A program made the translations under genes and the position numbers. This document shows positions 49,127-57,843 of a stretch of DNA of 64,000 nt, one piece after another. A model generated the notes under the pieces. The model was not told the origin of the DNA. It worked only from the letters and a program-made list of their open reading frames with translations, and made no database searches. Position 1 is the first letter of the stretch, and the number at the start of each line of letters is the position of its first letter. The stretch comes from Pedobacter sp. MC2016-05 (lineage in GTDB: Bacteria; Bacteroidota; Bacteroidia; Sphingobacteriales; Sphingobacteriaceae): positions 431,563-495,562 of the forward strand of contig NZ_JAPIVT010000002.1 of NCBI RefSeq assembly GCF_026239735.1, in the 5' to 3' direction.

Positions 49127-50011
49127 TTACGCCTTTGGATGGGCTTGTTTATAAATTGTTTTTAATCTTTCGATTGAATTGTGGGTGTAAACCTGGGTTG
49201 CAGCCAAGCTGGCGTGGCCCAAAAGTTCTTTAATGGCATTTAAATCTGCTCCTGCATTTAACAGGCTTGTCGCATAACTATGCCGCAACACGTGTGGACT
49301 TTTCTTTTCATTGGTTGATATGTGGTTTAGGTATGAAGTTACAATACGGTATATTAGCTTTGGATATGCCGCTGCACCAGTATTCGTAACGATTAAGTTA
49401 ATCAAATTGTTATTAAAATTCTGCATTTTTTTTTGATCAATATAGCTATTGATCTGATTGATAAGCTGTTTATTTACTGGAATAATTCGCTCTTTATTTC
49501 TTTTACCCAATACCTTAATCGTTCCTGAATAAGTATCTACATCAGCTTCTTTTAATTGGATAAGCTCTGTCAAACGGATTCCTGTACCAAAAAGTAATTC
49601 GATAACCAGATGATCTCTAACAGACTCAAAACTATTATCGAAATAATTTTCCGAATCAAGCAAAACGTTCATTTTCTGCGAATCAACAAATACCGGAAGA
49701 CGTTTTGGAATTTTAGGAGCCTTAATTAAAAGTGTAGGATTTTGATTTACCTGCTCTCCCCGCATTAAAAACTTATACAAACTTCTTAAAGCAGAAATTT
49801 TTCTATTGATTGTGTTCTCCGAAGTTTTTCGCTCCATCAAATCAACCATATAGCTTCTAATGTGCGTATGCTTAACTTCTGTAAAGTTTACTTCGAAAGT
49901 GGCGTGAATGTATTGCTCAAACTGATCCAAATCAGTTTGATAGGAAGTGATGGTATGCGAAGAATAGCGCTTCTCGTGAGTTAAATAGGTAATAAAACTT
50001 TTTAGCAACAT
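49127..50011 (-). CDS. XerC/XerD-type tyrosine recombinase
   Basis: 294-residue site-specific recombinase. N-terminal SAM-like domain starts FITYLTHEKRYSSHTITSYQ. Catalytic set: Arg in GTGIRLTELIQL, Lys in VLGKRNKERIIPV, His-x-x-Arg in HVLRHSYATSLL, His in LLGHASLAATQVYT and Tyr in the same phrase. Resolves chromosome dimers at dif. No integrase-type neighbours, so it is a housekeeping Xer, probably XerC. The order rpsU, xer, hpf is common in Bacteroidota as I know it. Confidence 0.92.
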   Translation of the reverse strand: MLLKSFITYLTHEKRYSSHTITSYQTDLDQFEQYIHATFEVNFTEVKHTHIRSYMVDLMERKTSENTINRKISALRSLYKFLMRGEQVNQNPTLLIKAPKIPKRLPVFVDSQKMNVLLDSENYFDNSFESVRDHLVIELLFGTGIRLTELIQLKEADVDTYSGTIKVLGKRNKERIIPVNKQLINQINSYIDQKKMQNFNNNLINLIVTNTGAAAYPKLIYRIVTSYLNHISTNEKKSPHVLRHSYATSLLNAGADLNAIKELLGHASLAATQVYTHNSIERLKTIYKQAHPKA

Positions 50012-50118
50012 GCAATATCTCCTGCTAGGTATAGATATGAAGTTACAAATTGTTTTGATATAAAGAAATCATTAACTAATTGTTTATTGTAAAGATTTCG
50101 ATGATAGCCTAAAACAAA

Positions 50119-50147
50119 AAAGTCCCGACCTAAAAGATCGGGACTTT
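50119..50147 (-). terminator. Terminator after rpsU
   Basis: Stem aaagtcccga / tcgggacttt with a 9-nt loop. On the minus strand it is followed by ttttttgtttt. It lies between rpsU and the Xer gene. Confidence 0.87.
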
Positions 50148-50169
50148 AATATTCTATATCGTGAACAAC

Positions 50170-50364
50170 TTATGAAGTTGTATCTTGATTCATATTCTGA
50201 ATGTAAACAGCATGTTTAATTTCAGTACGACGAGCAACGGATTTTTTCTCGTATGCTTGGCGACTACGTAGTTCTCTCAATACACCAGTTTTTTCAAACT
50301 TTTTCTTGAAACGTTTTAGGGCTTTATCTAATGATTCGCCGTCTTTAATGTTAATAATGATCAT
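50170..50364 (-). CDS. rpsU: Ribosomal protein bS21
   Basis: 64 residues: MIIINIKDGESLDKALKRFK, ETGVLRELRSRQAYEKKS-type segment (KTGVLRELRSRQAYEKKSVARR). Basic, located at the 30S platform near the anti-Shine-Dalgarno end of 16S rRNA, and relevant in Bacteroidota, where Shine-Dalgarno use is low. Own promoter and terminator. Confidence 0.97.
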   Translation of the reverse strand: MIIINIKDGESLDKALKRFKKKFEKTGVLRELRSRQAYEKKSVARRTEIKHAVYIQNMNQDTTS

Positions 50365-50420
50365 AACGCTGAAATACCTCCTCTCGTGGTTTTTAAATTA
50401 TTCCCCTATTAGCGGGGCTG

Positions 50421-50428
50421 CAAATGTA
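50421..50428 (-). promoter_or_regulatory. Bacteroidota -7 promoter element of rpsU
   Basis: TACATTTG on the minus strand fits TAnnTTTG, 57 bp before the start. Confidence 0.55.
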
Positions 50429-50529
50429 AGTAAATAATTGAATATGAGAAAGATTTTTAAAAACAAATTTATTCAAACATTAATTGTTTTATAATGATCT
50501 TTAATTACTTTTAGTGATACATTTTACAT

Positions 50530-50904
50530 ATGACAACCGGTAAGAAAACAATCTCGATCATTGCAGTTTTAGTAATTATTATTTTAGGCATAGTATTTTA
50601 CTATCGTTACTTCTTCGTTTTTGGCGAAGGCGTAAAAGCTGGCGAACTTAACTTTGTTGTTAAAAAGGGGTATATCTTCAAAACCTACGAAGGAAAAATA
50701 ATTCAGAGTGGTTTGAGATCACGGACTACCGGAAGTGTGCAAAGTAATGAGTTCGAGTTTTCAATTGCAAACAAAAAACTTGCTGAAAAGATGATGGCCA
50801 ATAGCGGTAAATTTTACGAGCTGCATTATAAACAATACAATCATGCTTTACCCTGGAGAGGATTTAGCGAATATGTAGTAGATAGTATTATAACCGCTAA
50901 GTAG
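50530..50904 (+). CDS. Single-span membrane protein, unknown
   Basis: 124 residues with an N-terminal membrane helix (TISIIAVLVIIILGIVFYYR) and an outside domain: FGEGVKAGELNFVVKKGYIF, KTYEGKIIQSGL, SNEFEFSIANKKLAEKMM, ELHYKQYNHALPWRGFSEYVVDSI. This pattern is common in Bacteroidota. Relatives are sometimes labelled 6-phosphogluconate dehydrogenase, but no nucleotide-binding or dehydrogenase motif is visible here, so I do not use that name. Confidence 0.8.
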   Translation: MTTGKKTISIIAVLVIIILGIVFYYRYFFVFGEGVKAGELNFVVKKGYIFKTYEGKIIQSGLRSRTTGSVQSNEFEFSIANKKLAEKMMANSGKFYELHYKQYNHALPWRGFSEYVVDSIITAK

Positions 50905-50959
50905 TCTTTAGTCCTTAAATCAACTGACCTTTGCTCAACTTCTTTTCCAAATAACAGAT

Positions 50960-51154
50960 TTAACTTTTCTTTTTCGGAACTTTTGCGCCTTCTTTTTTCG
51001 CCTCGGATAAACCAATGGCTACCGCTTGCTTCTTGGACGTTACTTTCTTGCCAGATCCTGTTTTAAGAGTTCCTTCTTTCATCTCATGCATGGTTTCCTC
51101 TACCTTTTCGCCAGCTTTTTTAGAATATTTGCCATAGCTTTTGTTATTAGTCAT
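50960..51154 (-). CDS. Small Lys-rich DUF6496-like protein
   Basis: 64 residues: SYGKYSKKAGEKVEETMHEMKEGTLKTGSGKKV and TSKKQAVAIGLSEAKKEGAKVPKKKS (read in pieces). This matches the small basic DUF6496 group. Function unknown, probably nucleic-acid associated given 20-odd Lys. The start codon at 51152-51154 lies within a seven-copy ATTAGTC tandem array, which therefore covers its ribosome-binding region. Confidence 0.82.
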   Translation of the reverse strand: MTNNKSYGKYSKKAGEKVEETMHEMKEGTLKTGSGKKVTSKKQAVAIGLSEAKKEGAKVPKKKS

Positions 51155-51194
51155 TAGTCATTAGTCATTAGTCATTAGTCATTAGTCATTAGTC
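51146..51194. repeat. Seven-copy ATTAGTC tandem repeat
   Basis: Seven perfect head-to-tail copies of ATTAGTC (plus strand). Read on the minus strand they give GACTAAT units with an ATG every 7 nt, each ATG starting a short frame that ends at TAA within four codons, except the last one, which starts the 64-residue gene. Confidence 0.96.
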
Positions 51195-51233
51195 AAAACC
51201 GCCGTTAACAAAGCTTGGTTTTAAAAATTTAGC

Positions 51234-51265
51234 AAAAAAAAACCGGAGGTGGTTAAACACTCCGG
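51234..51265 (-). terminator. Rho-independent terminator after the acyl-CoA dehydrogenase gene
   Basis: On the minus strand: stem ccggag / ctccgg with an 11-nt loop and an eight-T run. Confidence 0.85.
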
Positions 51266-51367
51266 ATTACTCATAATGTATATTTGGTTTAGTAAGTTTG
51301 AGATCGAGGTTGAGGAGTGAACTTTAGCCTTAACCTAAATCTAAGCCACTTCCCTTTCCTCTCTTAA

Positions 51368-52519
51368 TTAATTTAAAATCTCTCTGGCGATGACGATCTT
51401 TTGTATTTCTGATGTGCCCTCTCCTATCGTACACAATTTACTATCGCGATAAAATTTCTCTACCGGGAAATCTTTGGTATAACCATAGCCCCCAAAAATC
51501 TGAACCGCTTCTGTAGCCACTTTAACGGAAACCTCCGAAGCGAAATATTTAGCCATAGCCGATTCTTTCGTCATCGGCAAATGCCTGTTTTTTAAATCAG
51601 CTGCCTGACGGATTAACAATTCTGAAGCTTCAATTTCAGTTGCCATATCAGCTAGTTTAAAACTTATGGCCTGGAAGCTGGAAATAGGTTGTCCAAATTG
51701 CTGGCGTTGTTTCGAATAAGCAACTGCAGCATCAAAAGCTCCCTTTGCAATTCCCAAGGCTAATGCGGCAATAGAAATCCTTCCTCCATCCAACACTTTC
51801 ATGGCTTGTTTAAAGCCTTCGCCTACATTACCCAACACATTGGCTTTAGGTACACGGCAGTTATCAAAAATCATTTCTGTAGTTTCTGAGGCCCGCATAC
51901 CTAATTTATTTTCCTTTTTGCCGGCCGAAAAACCTGGCGTTCCGCGTTCTACAACAATTGCAGAGATTCCTTTCGAACTTCCCTGCTCCCCTGTTCTTAC
52001 CATTACAACGGCAATGTCACCACTTTTACCATGGGTGATCCAATTTTTTGCGCCATTAATAATGTAATCATCACCGTCTTCAACGGCAGTGGTCATCATC
52101 CTTAATGCATCAGATCCGGTATTGGCCTCTGTTAAACCCCAGGCTCCAATCCATTCGGCAGTAGCTAGTTTTGGTAACCACTTCTGTTTTTGCTCCTCAT
52201 TGCCGAAAGCCAAAATATGCCCTGTGCAAAGTGAATTGTGTGCAGCAAGTGATAATCCAATAGAACCACAAACTCTCGCCACCTCTACAATTACATCAAC
52301 ATATTCTTGATAACCCAAGCCCGAACCACCATATTCTTCAGGAACTAACACACCCATTAAACCCAAATCGCCTAATTGCTTAAACAACTCTACAGGAAAA
52401 TGTTGCGCTTCATCCCATTCCATAATATTTGGACGTATGTTTTTCTCAGCAAAATCGCGGACCATTGCCTTTACATTTTGTTGAGTTTCTGTTTCTGAAA
52501 AATTAAAGCTAACGCTCAT
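51368..52519 (-). CDS. Acyl-CoA dehydrogenase
   Basis: 383-residue FAD enzyme that makes the alpha,beta-double bond in acyl-CoA. N-terminal helical domain, middle beta domain with [15 protein letters not shown] and [16 protein letters not shown], then C-terminal domain with [29 protein letters not shown]. Near the C-terminus are [20 protein letters not shown] and [16 protein letters not shown], the latter including the Glu that is the catalytic base in the short/medium-chain group. Chain length cannot be told. Alone in its transcription unit. Confidence 0.96.
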   Translation of the reverse strand: MSVSFNFSETETQQNVKAMVRDFAEKNIRPNIMEWDEAQHFPVELFKQLGDLGLMGVLVPEEYGGSGLGYQEYVDVIVEVARVCGSIGLSLAAHNSLCTGHILAFGNEEQKQKWLPKLATAEWIGAWGLTEANTGSDALRMMTTAVEDGDDYIINGAKNWITHGKSGDIAVVMVRTGEQGSSKGISAIVVERGTPGFSAGKKENKLGMRASETTEMIFDNCRVPKANVLGNVGEGFKQAMKVLDGGRISIAALALGIAKGAFDAAVAYSKQRQQFGQPISSFQAISFKLADMATEIEASELLIRQAADLKNRHLPMTKESAMAKYFASEVSVKVATEAVQIFGGYGYTKDFPVEKFYRDSKLCTIGEGTSEIQKIVIAREILN

Positions 52520-52687
52520 TAAGTTTATATTTTAAGTTAGTTCTGGCAATTATAAACAATTATTTTATAGTTAATTGCCATTATAAATTTGCATCAATGC
52601 AGAATGAAATGGTATTCGGTTCAATAACATTAATGATTAATTTTAAAGGTATAAATACGGTACAGCAGCTATTTTATATTTTTTAGT

Positions 52688-52858
52688 TCATTCGTAGGAA
52701 TTTTAGTTATTTGCAAAGGTTTAAATTAAATAAACCCGATTAAGCGGAAATACTTTTTTTGAAGTAACCCTGAATGTACTGTCATGCAGAGGCACGAAGC
52801 ATCTGCAACCGATGAAACACCTGCCTTCGGTAGGCAGGAATGCTTCGTGCCTCTGCAT
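52688..52858. repeat. Repeat-rich spacer with a nested palindrome
   Basis: A degenerate attcgtaggaat (52688-52700) resembles the GTTCCGTAGGAAC family. A TCGGGTTTA element lies at 52731-52761 (minus orientation). From 52784 to 52858 is a palindrome: 19-bp perfect arms atgcagaggcacgaagcat / atgcttcgtgcctctgcat enclosing a second 7-bp hairpin cctgcct / aggcagg. The 52520-52927 gap has no gene. Confidence 0.85.
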
Positions 52859-52927
52859 AACAAAAGTTAAAAAAAGATTGAAGTGAAAGCGGTATTATCG
52901 AAACCGATTAGCACTTCGATTGCTTTT

Positions 52928-53819
52928 CTAAAAAGAAATATAAGGTGTAATCTTATCGATTACTTCTTGATTGAGGATTAGGACTTTCTTTAAATCAGCC
53001 GGACCGCTTTAATTTCCATGCTGTTTTCTGTATTGGATAATGGCATTGATTTGTTTGTAGGAAAGATATGGATTCCCTTTCAAGTCGTTAAATTGTGCGG
53101 TATTAATATTGCTGACTTTTAGTGCTACCGGACTTATTGAAATTTGATTTTTAATCTCCTCATAACGAACCGAATCTAAACCATAAACTTCCATTAGCTA
53201 CTCTTTTTTTATGGAAACCGCCTAAACGTTCTCGGTACTTTAAAATTCGATTAGCAAATGTGCCACCAACACCTTTTATTTCATCAAGCCGGGCAGAATC
53301 TGCAGTATTGATATCGATAATTGTCGGAAGTTTTTTAACATATTCCTTTTTTTCAAAACCAAATTTTTCTTTGGATACTGGCTGGACTGATTCTCAATGC
53401 TAACAAATGTTTTCTGTACATCTCTGGCGAAATGGTGTACATCTTTTGAAGATCTTCAGCCTTATAGAATTTACCGCCTTTATTGGTATAATTCACAATA
53501 GCTTGTGCCTGTTTTACAGATAAACCTAAAGATTGCCATCCTTCAACACCTAAACTATTCGGATCAAATTAAATAGTTTTACCTTTCTGACTCCTCCCAA
53601 ACTTTCGATTCGATCTCTGGTATAATGAAAATCTTGTTGGTCGGTTATTTCTAATTTATGGATTTTGGCTAGTAAATCAGGATTGTCTTTTTCAGCTGTT
53701 TGTCCCTTCTCGTATATAATAGGTATCGCCTTCAATACTAGAATAATAAATATCAACAGCAATAATTCATTGAATTCGCCCTTACTGAAACCAAAATGTT
53801 TATTGAGCCAAATTCTCAT
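52928..53819 (-). pseudogene. Helix-hairpin-helix (ComEA-like) protein, broken
   Basis: A ~297-residue HhH-family protein is split over at least three frames. Piece 1 (from 53819): MRIWLNKHFGFSKGEFNELL with a membrane helix. It ends after KVKLFN, where one T seems missing at about 53562. The next frame continues DPNSLGVEGWQSLGLSVKQA and KAEDLQKMYTISPEMYR. A further frame gives DINTADSARLDEIKGVGGTF and KYRERLGGFHKK (HhH). The last frame gives VNINTAQF-like NINTAQFNDLKGNPYLSYKQ, then a TAA stop at 53009-53011 where a Tyr is expected, followed in the same frame by ADLKKVLILNQEVIDKITPY up to 52928. Several lesions, so loss of function is likely. Confidence 0.82.
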
Positions 53820-53911
53820 GCGTGATATGACGTGTGTATTATAAATATAAATCTTATTTTTGGGATTGCAAAGCTCACGGGTTTTAGCTATCAACAATCT
53901 AAGAATATTAT

Positions 53912-55663
53912 ATGAAGATCATTACTACCTCTGAGTTTGCGAAGGCAACCAAGATAGATAAACTCGGTGTGCCAGGTTTGGCCGGCTTGATGATGGAGCT
54001 CATGAAACTGAATGACATTAACGATGTTTTTGCTCAAAATCAACACTTTAAAGGCTTAGAATTTGTAGATAAAATTTTGGAAACCATTGGAGTTTCTATT
54101 GAATTCGACGAGGATGATTTAAAGAGCATTCCTAAAACGGGGCCATTTATTGCTATTGCAAACCATCCTTATGGCGGGGTTGAAGGTTTGGCCCTTGTGA
54201 AACTTTTATGCACTGTTCGTCCTGATGCGAAGGTAATGGTCAATTTCATTTTGAAAAAAATACCTAATCTAGATGAATTTTTTGTTGCTGTAAATCCCTT
54301 TGAAAATGTACAACATTCATCGAGCATAAGCGGTTTAAAAACTACTTTCGATTTACTGAGAAATGGAATACCAATAGGAATATTCCCTGCGGGTGAAGTT
54401 TCTACCTTCAAATTAGATGCACAACAAGTTACTGATAGGATGTGGCATCCGGTAGTTGGGAAGCTAATCGCGAAGGCAAAAGTTCCGGTTGTTCCCATTT
54501 ATTTCCACGGCAATAATGGTGTTTTATTTAATATTTTAAGTTTTATTCATCCTACCCTTCGTACTGCTAAACTTCCATCTGAGTTTTTGAATAAGCAGGG
54601 TTTAACCATCAAAGTTCGTGTTGGAAAAGCGATTGCTCCATCAGAGGTTTCGCACATGAATAGCAGCAACAAGTTGATGGATTTCCTTCGTGCCCGAACC
54701 TATGCGCTTGGCGTTGGTTTAGATCAGGAAAGAAGATTATTTAATCCGCTTAAATTATTTAAGATAAAGAAAAAGCCAGCCGAGATTATTGAAGAAACTT
54801 CTCGTGAGTTGATTAAGACCGAAGTGAGCAAGCTGGAAGATTTTAAAGTATGGACGGAAAAAAACTACGAGGTTTATATTGTTCCCACGCTAAAAATTCC
54901 AAATGTTTTACGTGAAATAGGTCGACTTAGGGAAATTACTTTTCGCGAAGTTGGTGAGGGAACCAATAAAAAAATCGATCTCGATAATTACGATATTTAT
55001 TACAACCACCTATTTATTTGGGATAAAGATCTGGAAAATATTGTGGGTGCCTACCGCATTGGAAAAGGCGATGAAATTTTAGAAAGCATGGGTCGCAGAG
55101 GTTTTTATCTTTCCGAACTTTTTAAAATGAAAGATCAGTTTTACCCTATGCTAAAACAAGGCATTGAACTGGGCAGATCGTGGATTAGAAAAGAATATCA
55201 AGGTAAACCGCTTCCATTATTTTTATTGTGGAAAGGTATTTTAAAGTATCTTATTGATAACCCTCAATATAGATATATGTTCGGACCGGTAAGTATTAGC
55301 AACAGTTTTTCTAAATTTAGTAAGGCGCTGATTGTTGATTATATCACTAAAAACCATTTTGATTATGAAATGGCGAAATACGTTAAGCCACGTAATAAAT
55401 TCAAAGCAGATTTACTTCCAATTTCAACCGACACGTTAGTTGATAGTAGTGAATCTTTTAAAGATTTAGATAGCATTATTGGCGACATTGAAAATTCGCA
55501 TATTAAAATTCCTGTTTTATTAAGGCAGTATATGAACTTGAATGCAAAGATCATTTCTTTCAATATAGATCCGAAATTTTCAGATTGTCTGGATGGTTTC
55601 TTAGTAGTAGATACACATAATATTCCGCCAGAGATGTTGGAAAAACTAGGCAAAAACTTATAG
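53912..55663 (+). CDS. OlsF-like two-domain acyltransferase (aminolipid synthesis)
   Basis: 583-residue fusion. The N-terminal PlsC-type domain has NHPYGGVEGL near residue 84 and GIFPAGEVS near residue 156, the acyltransferase motif blocks. The C-terminal half is a GNAT/OlsB-like domain: VGAYRIGKGDEIL, GFYLSELFKM, GRSWIRKEYQGKPLPLFLLW, and MFGPVSISNSFSK. This layout matches OlsF, which makes ornithine lipids by two acylations in one protein. Glycine or serine aminolipids are the other option in Bacteroidota. Domain content is seen; product is inferred. It starts 14 bp from the end of a convergent region upstream of the broken HhH gene. Confidence 0.85.
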   Translation: MKIITTSEFAKATKIDKLGVPGLAGLMMELMKLNDINDVFAQNQHFKGLEFVDKILETIGVSIEFDEDDLKSIPKTGPFIAIANHPYGGVEGLALVKLLCTVRPDAKVMVNFILKKIPNLDEFFVAVNPFENVQHSSSISGLKTTFDLLRNGIPIGIFPAGEVSTFKLDAQQVTDRMWHPVVGKLIAKAKVPVVPIYFHGNNGVLFNILSFIHPTLRTAKLPSEFLNKQGLTIKVRVGKAIAPSEVSHMNSSNKLMDFLRARTYALGVGLDQERRLFNPLKLFKIKKKPAEIIEETSRELIKTEVSKLEDFKVWTEKNYEVYIVPTLKIPNVLREIGRLREITFREVGEGTNKKIDLDNYDIYYNHLFIWDKDLENIVGAYRIGKGDEILESMGRRGFYLSELFKMKDQFYPMLKQGIELGRSWIRKEYQGKPLPLFLLWKGILKYLIDNPQYRYMFGPVSISNSFSKFSKALIVDYITKNHFDYEMAKYVKPRNKFKADLLPISTDTLVDSSESFKDLDSIIGDIENSHIKIPVLLRQYMNLNAKIISFNIDPKFSDCLDGFLVVDTHNIPPEMLEKLGKNL

Positions 55664-55672
55664 CTTTAAAAT

Positions 55673-55704
55673 AAAAATACCCAGACATCCATCTGGGTAT
55701 TTTT
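55673..55704 (+). terminator. Rho-independent terminator after the OlsF-like gene
   Basis: 13-bp stem aaaaatacccaga / tctgggtattttt with a 6-nt loop, 10 bp past the stop. Confidence 0.9.
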
Positions 55705-55843
55705 GTTATCAACTAACCTAAACTTTATAAATACTAACCAAATATTTATGCCACAAATATGAGGATGTATTGTTAAGAAGAAATTAACTTAAGATTATAA
55801 AATGGATGTTTTTTTTAAGGTAATTGTCATCATAGCTATACAA

Positions 55844-56235
55844 TTATTTACACACCATAATAGCTGTTTGCTTTCCATCGCCAAGCTTAAATGCTTCCTT
55901 ACTAAATAAAACAAAACCATTATCCATAAAAAGATTGCCTTCGCTATTTTCTTTATAAAAGGCATTGATAACCACTTCTCACCTTTCTCGGCAGTGATGG
56001 CTGGTACTGGATCATGCAAAAGCTAATCAACTTATTGAATTTGATAAACTGCGAGGACAGAAATAGTCGCTATCCTAAATCAATCAATTTCTCTTACCAA
56101 CATTTGGTGTAAATATTCAACCATCGTTTCCTTATACTGATGGAAATTGTCTCTGCTAGAATTGACGATATGTCAATATCGCTAATGGGAATGGCTTTGT
56201 TTTTTTTTTTGCGTTTAGGCACCTGAGTGATTTTA
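55844..56235 (-). pseudogene. Decayed unidentified gene
   Basis: Three short protein-like pieces in different minus-strand frames suggest a decayed gene: KITQVPKRKK and AIPISDIDISSILAET near the upstream end, ETMVEYLHQMLVREID, and HDPVPAITAEKGE followed after one frameshift by VVINAFYKENSEGNLFMD, NGFVLFSKEAFKLGDG and a stop at 55844. I do not recognise the family and the boundaries are approximate. It lies immediately downstream of the putative RNA and terminator at 56233-56328. Confidence 0.4.
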
Positions 56236-56328
56236 ACAAAAAAGGTTACAACAATCGCTGTTGTAACCTTTATCTAAATTAACGCTCTCAATCTTTATGA
56301 TTGTGATGCAAGGCTCTCACCCCTTGCG
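56233..56328 (-). ncRNA. Putative ~95-nt structured RNA with intrinsic terminator
   Basis: On the minus strand, just past a TACTTTTG promoter-like box, the RNA would begin with AACGCAAGGGGTGAGAGCCT. It can form AACGC/GCGTT or GCAAGG/CCTTGC (these share two bases, so only one pairs fully at once) plus CAATC/GATTG, then a 12-bp hairpin aaaggttacaac / gttgtaaccttt followed by a T run on the minus strand. No start codon fits. It may be a small RNA or an attenuator leader of the decayed gene. I recognise no known family. Confidence 0.45.
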
Positions 56329-56332
56329 TTGG

Positions 56333-56340
56333 CAAAAGTA
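56333..56340 (-). promoter_or_regulatory. Bacteroidota -7 promoter element of the putative RNA
   Basis: TACTTTTG on the minus strand fits TAnnTTTG. A TTTG lies 22 bp further upstream, slightly longer than the usual spacing. Confidence 0.45.
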
Positions 56341-56510
56341 TAATTTATGTTTGAATTAACAACAAAAATTTTCAAAAATTTCTATCTAATTTCCCATAGC
56401 CGCAAATCCGTGTTAAATATAGGTGAACATCACTCAAAATTCTTAACATAAAGAAATTGTTGATTTTAAGTTAATAAGATGTAAATTTAATGTAACCAAA
56501 TATTAATGAG

Positions 56511-57716
56511 TTGAAAACAGGCTTTTACATAAATAAATTTCGACAGGTACTGCTCACATGCTTGCTGCTTTGTGGAATTTCCGTAATGGCTCAAAATCGG
56601 TCATTTGAATTTTATGATGGTACTTTTAACTTCAATTTAGATTCATCATTAATTATTTCTACCGTTAATAAGCCAACGGCTGCCGAGGCGCTAAATTTTT
56701 ACAATAAAATTGAGTCAGCAGATAGCCGAACAATCATTTCAGCGCTTAAGGCTTATCAAGAAAAACACCATCTTAACGATTGGATCTACTATCAATTGAT
56801 CAGGAAAACAGCCGAAGAGATTAGTCCGAAGGCGGAGAATTATTTTAGTTATACGCTTTACAAATGGTATTTACTGAGTAAATGCGGCTACGATGCCAGA
56901 ATTGCAATCGGCAATAATCAGATTGTGTTTTATGTTAATAACGATGAAGATATTAGCGATATCCCTTTCTTTATGATTGATGATAAAAAATATATGTGCT
57001 TAAATTATCACGATTATGGAAAGCTATTTAAGCAGAGTATTTACGTTCCTGTTAAAATTAAGATACCAGAAGCCACCAAACCCTTTTCTTATAAGGTAAC
57101 AAGAATGCCCGAGTTTAAACCAGAAAATTATGAAGAAAAGGATCTTCAATTTAGCTATAAACAAAAGGTTTACCACTTTAAATTAAAAGTGAATGACGAA
57201 GTGCAAAAGATATTTAAAAATTATCCGGTAGTAGATTACGAAAGCTATTTTAATATTCCATTGAGTAGAGAAACCTACAGCTCTTTGATTCCAATTTTGA
57301 AAGAAAACACCAAACACCTGGACCAAAAAAATGGGGTAGATTATTTGATGCGATTTACCCGATATGCTTTTTTATATGAAGATGACGGCCAGAATTTCGG
57401 TAAAGAGAAAAGATTGTCTCCAGAACAAACTTTACTAAATAAATATAGCGACTGCGATGACCGGGCAGCATTGTTTTTCTTTTTAGTGAAGGAAATCTAT
57501 AATTTACCGATGATTGCCTTGCTCTACCCTACACACTTAACAATGGCGGTTCAGTTCGATAAACCCGTAGGGAGTTTCATTACCTATCAAGGTAAAAAAT
57601 ATTCCTTCTGCGAACCAACCCCACAAACGCAAAATCTAAAAATTGGCCAGATTTCAAGTAATCTAAAAAATGCCAGTTACGAAGTCGTTTACGCATACGA
57701 GCCAATTAAAAAATAG
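56511..57716 (+). CDS. Secreted transglutaminase-like protein
   Basis: About 401 residues with a signal peptide (FRQVLLTCLLLCGISVMAQ). The C-terminal third has NKYSDCDDRAALFFFLVKEIYNLPMIALLYPTHLTMAVQF in pieces: the Cys in SDCDDRA and the His in PTHLTMAV would be the Cys-His pair of a transglutaminase-like/cysteine-peptidase fold. This is an inference from motif spacing. The codon at 56511 is TTG; the preceding in-frame codons hit a stop with no ATG, so TTG is the most likely start. No operon partner. Confidence 0.65.
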   Translation: MKTGFYINKFRQVLLTCLLLCGISVMAQNRSFEFYDGTFNFNLDSSLIISTVNKPTAAEALNFYNKIESADSRTIISALKAYQEKHHLNDWIYYQLIRKTAEEISPKAENYFSYTLYKWYLLSKCGYDARIAIGNNQIVFYVNNDEDISDIPFFMIDDKKYMCLNYHDYGKLFKQSIYVPVKIKIPEATKPFSYKVTRMPEFKPENYEEKDLQFSYKQKVYHFKLKVNDEVQKIFKNYPVVDYESYFNIPLSRETYSSLIPILKENTKHLDQKNGVDYLMRFTRYAFLYEDDGQNFGKEKRLSPEQTLLNKYSDCDDRAALFFFLVKEIYNLPMIALLYPTHLTMAVQFDKPVGSFITYQGKKYSFCEPTPQTQNLKIGQISSNLKNASYEVVYAYEPIKK

Positions 57717-57843
57717 CCGTATTCCGAACAATTGATGTTAATTTAATATTAACAAAACGTAATCTTATTGATAAAAAACCGAAACTATACTGCTTTTACG
57801 GTACTTTAGTTCACTAAATAATTTTAGTTTAAAAACAAACCCT

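Noticed and set aside
49127..50011. Phage or genomic-island integrase
   Set aside because: The tyrosine recombinase has Xer-type length and housekeeping neighbours (rpsU, hpf), with no att-like repeats or cargo genes.
50530..50904. 6-phosphogluconate dehydrogenase name for the small membrane protein
   Set aside because: At 124 residues with a membrane helix and no nucleotide-binding motif, the name used for some relatives looks wrong.
51146..51194. CRISPR array
   Set aside because: The 7-bp units have no spacers and there are no cas genes in the window.
56233..56328. TPP riboswitch or twister ribozyme
   Set aside because: Short similarities (GGGGTGAGA, CGCAAGG) exist, but the required conserved loops and stems are missing.
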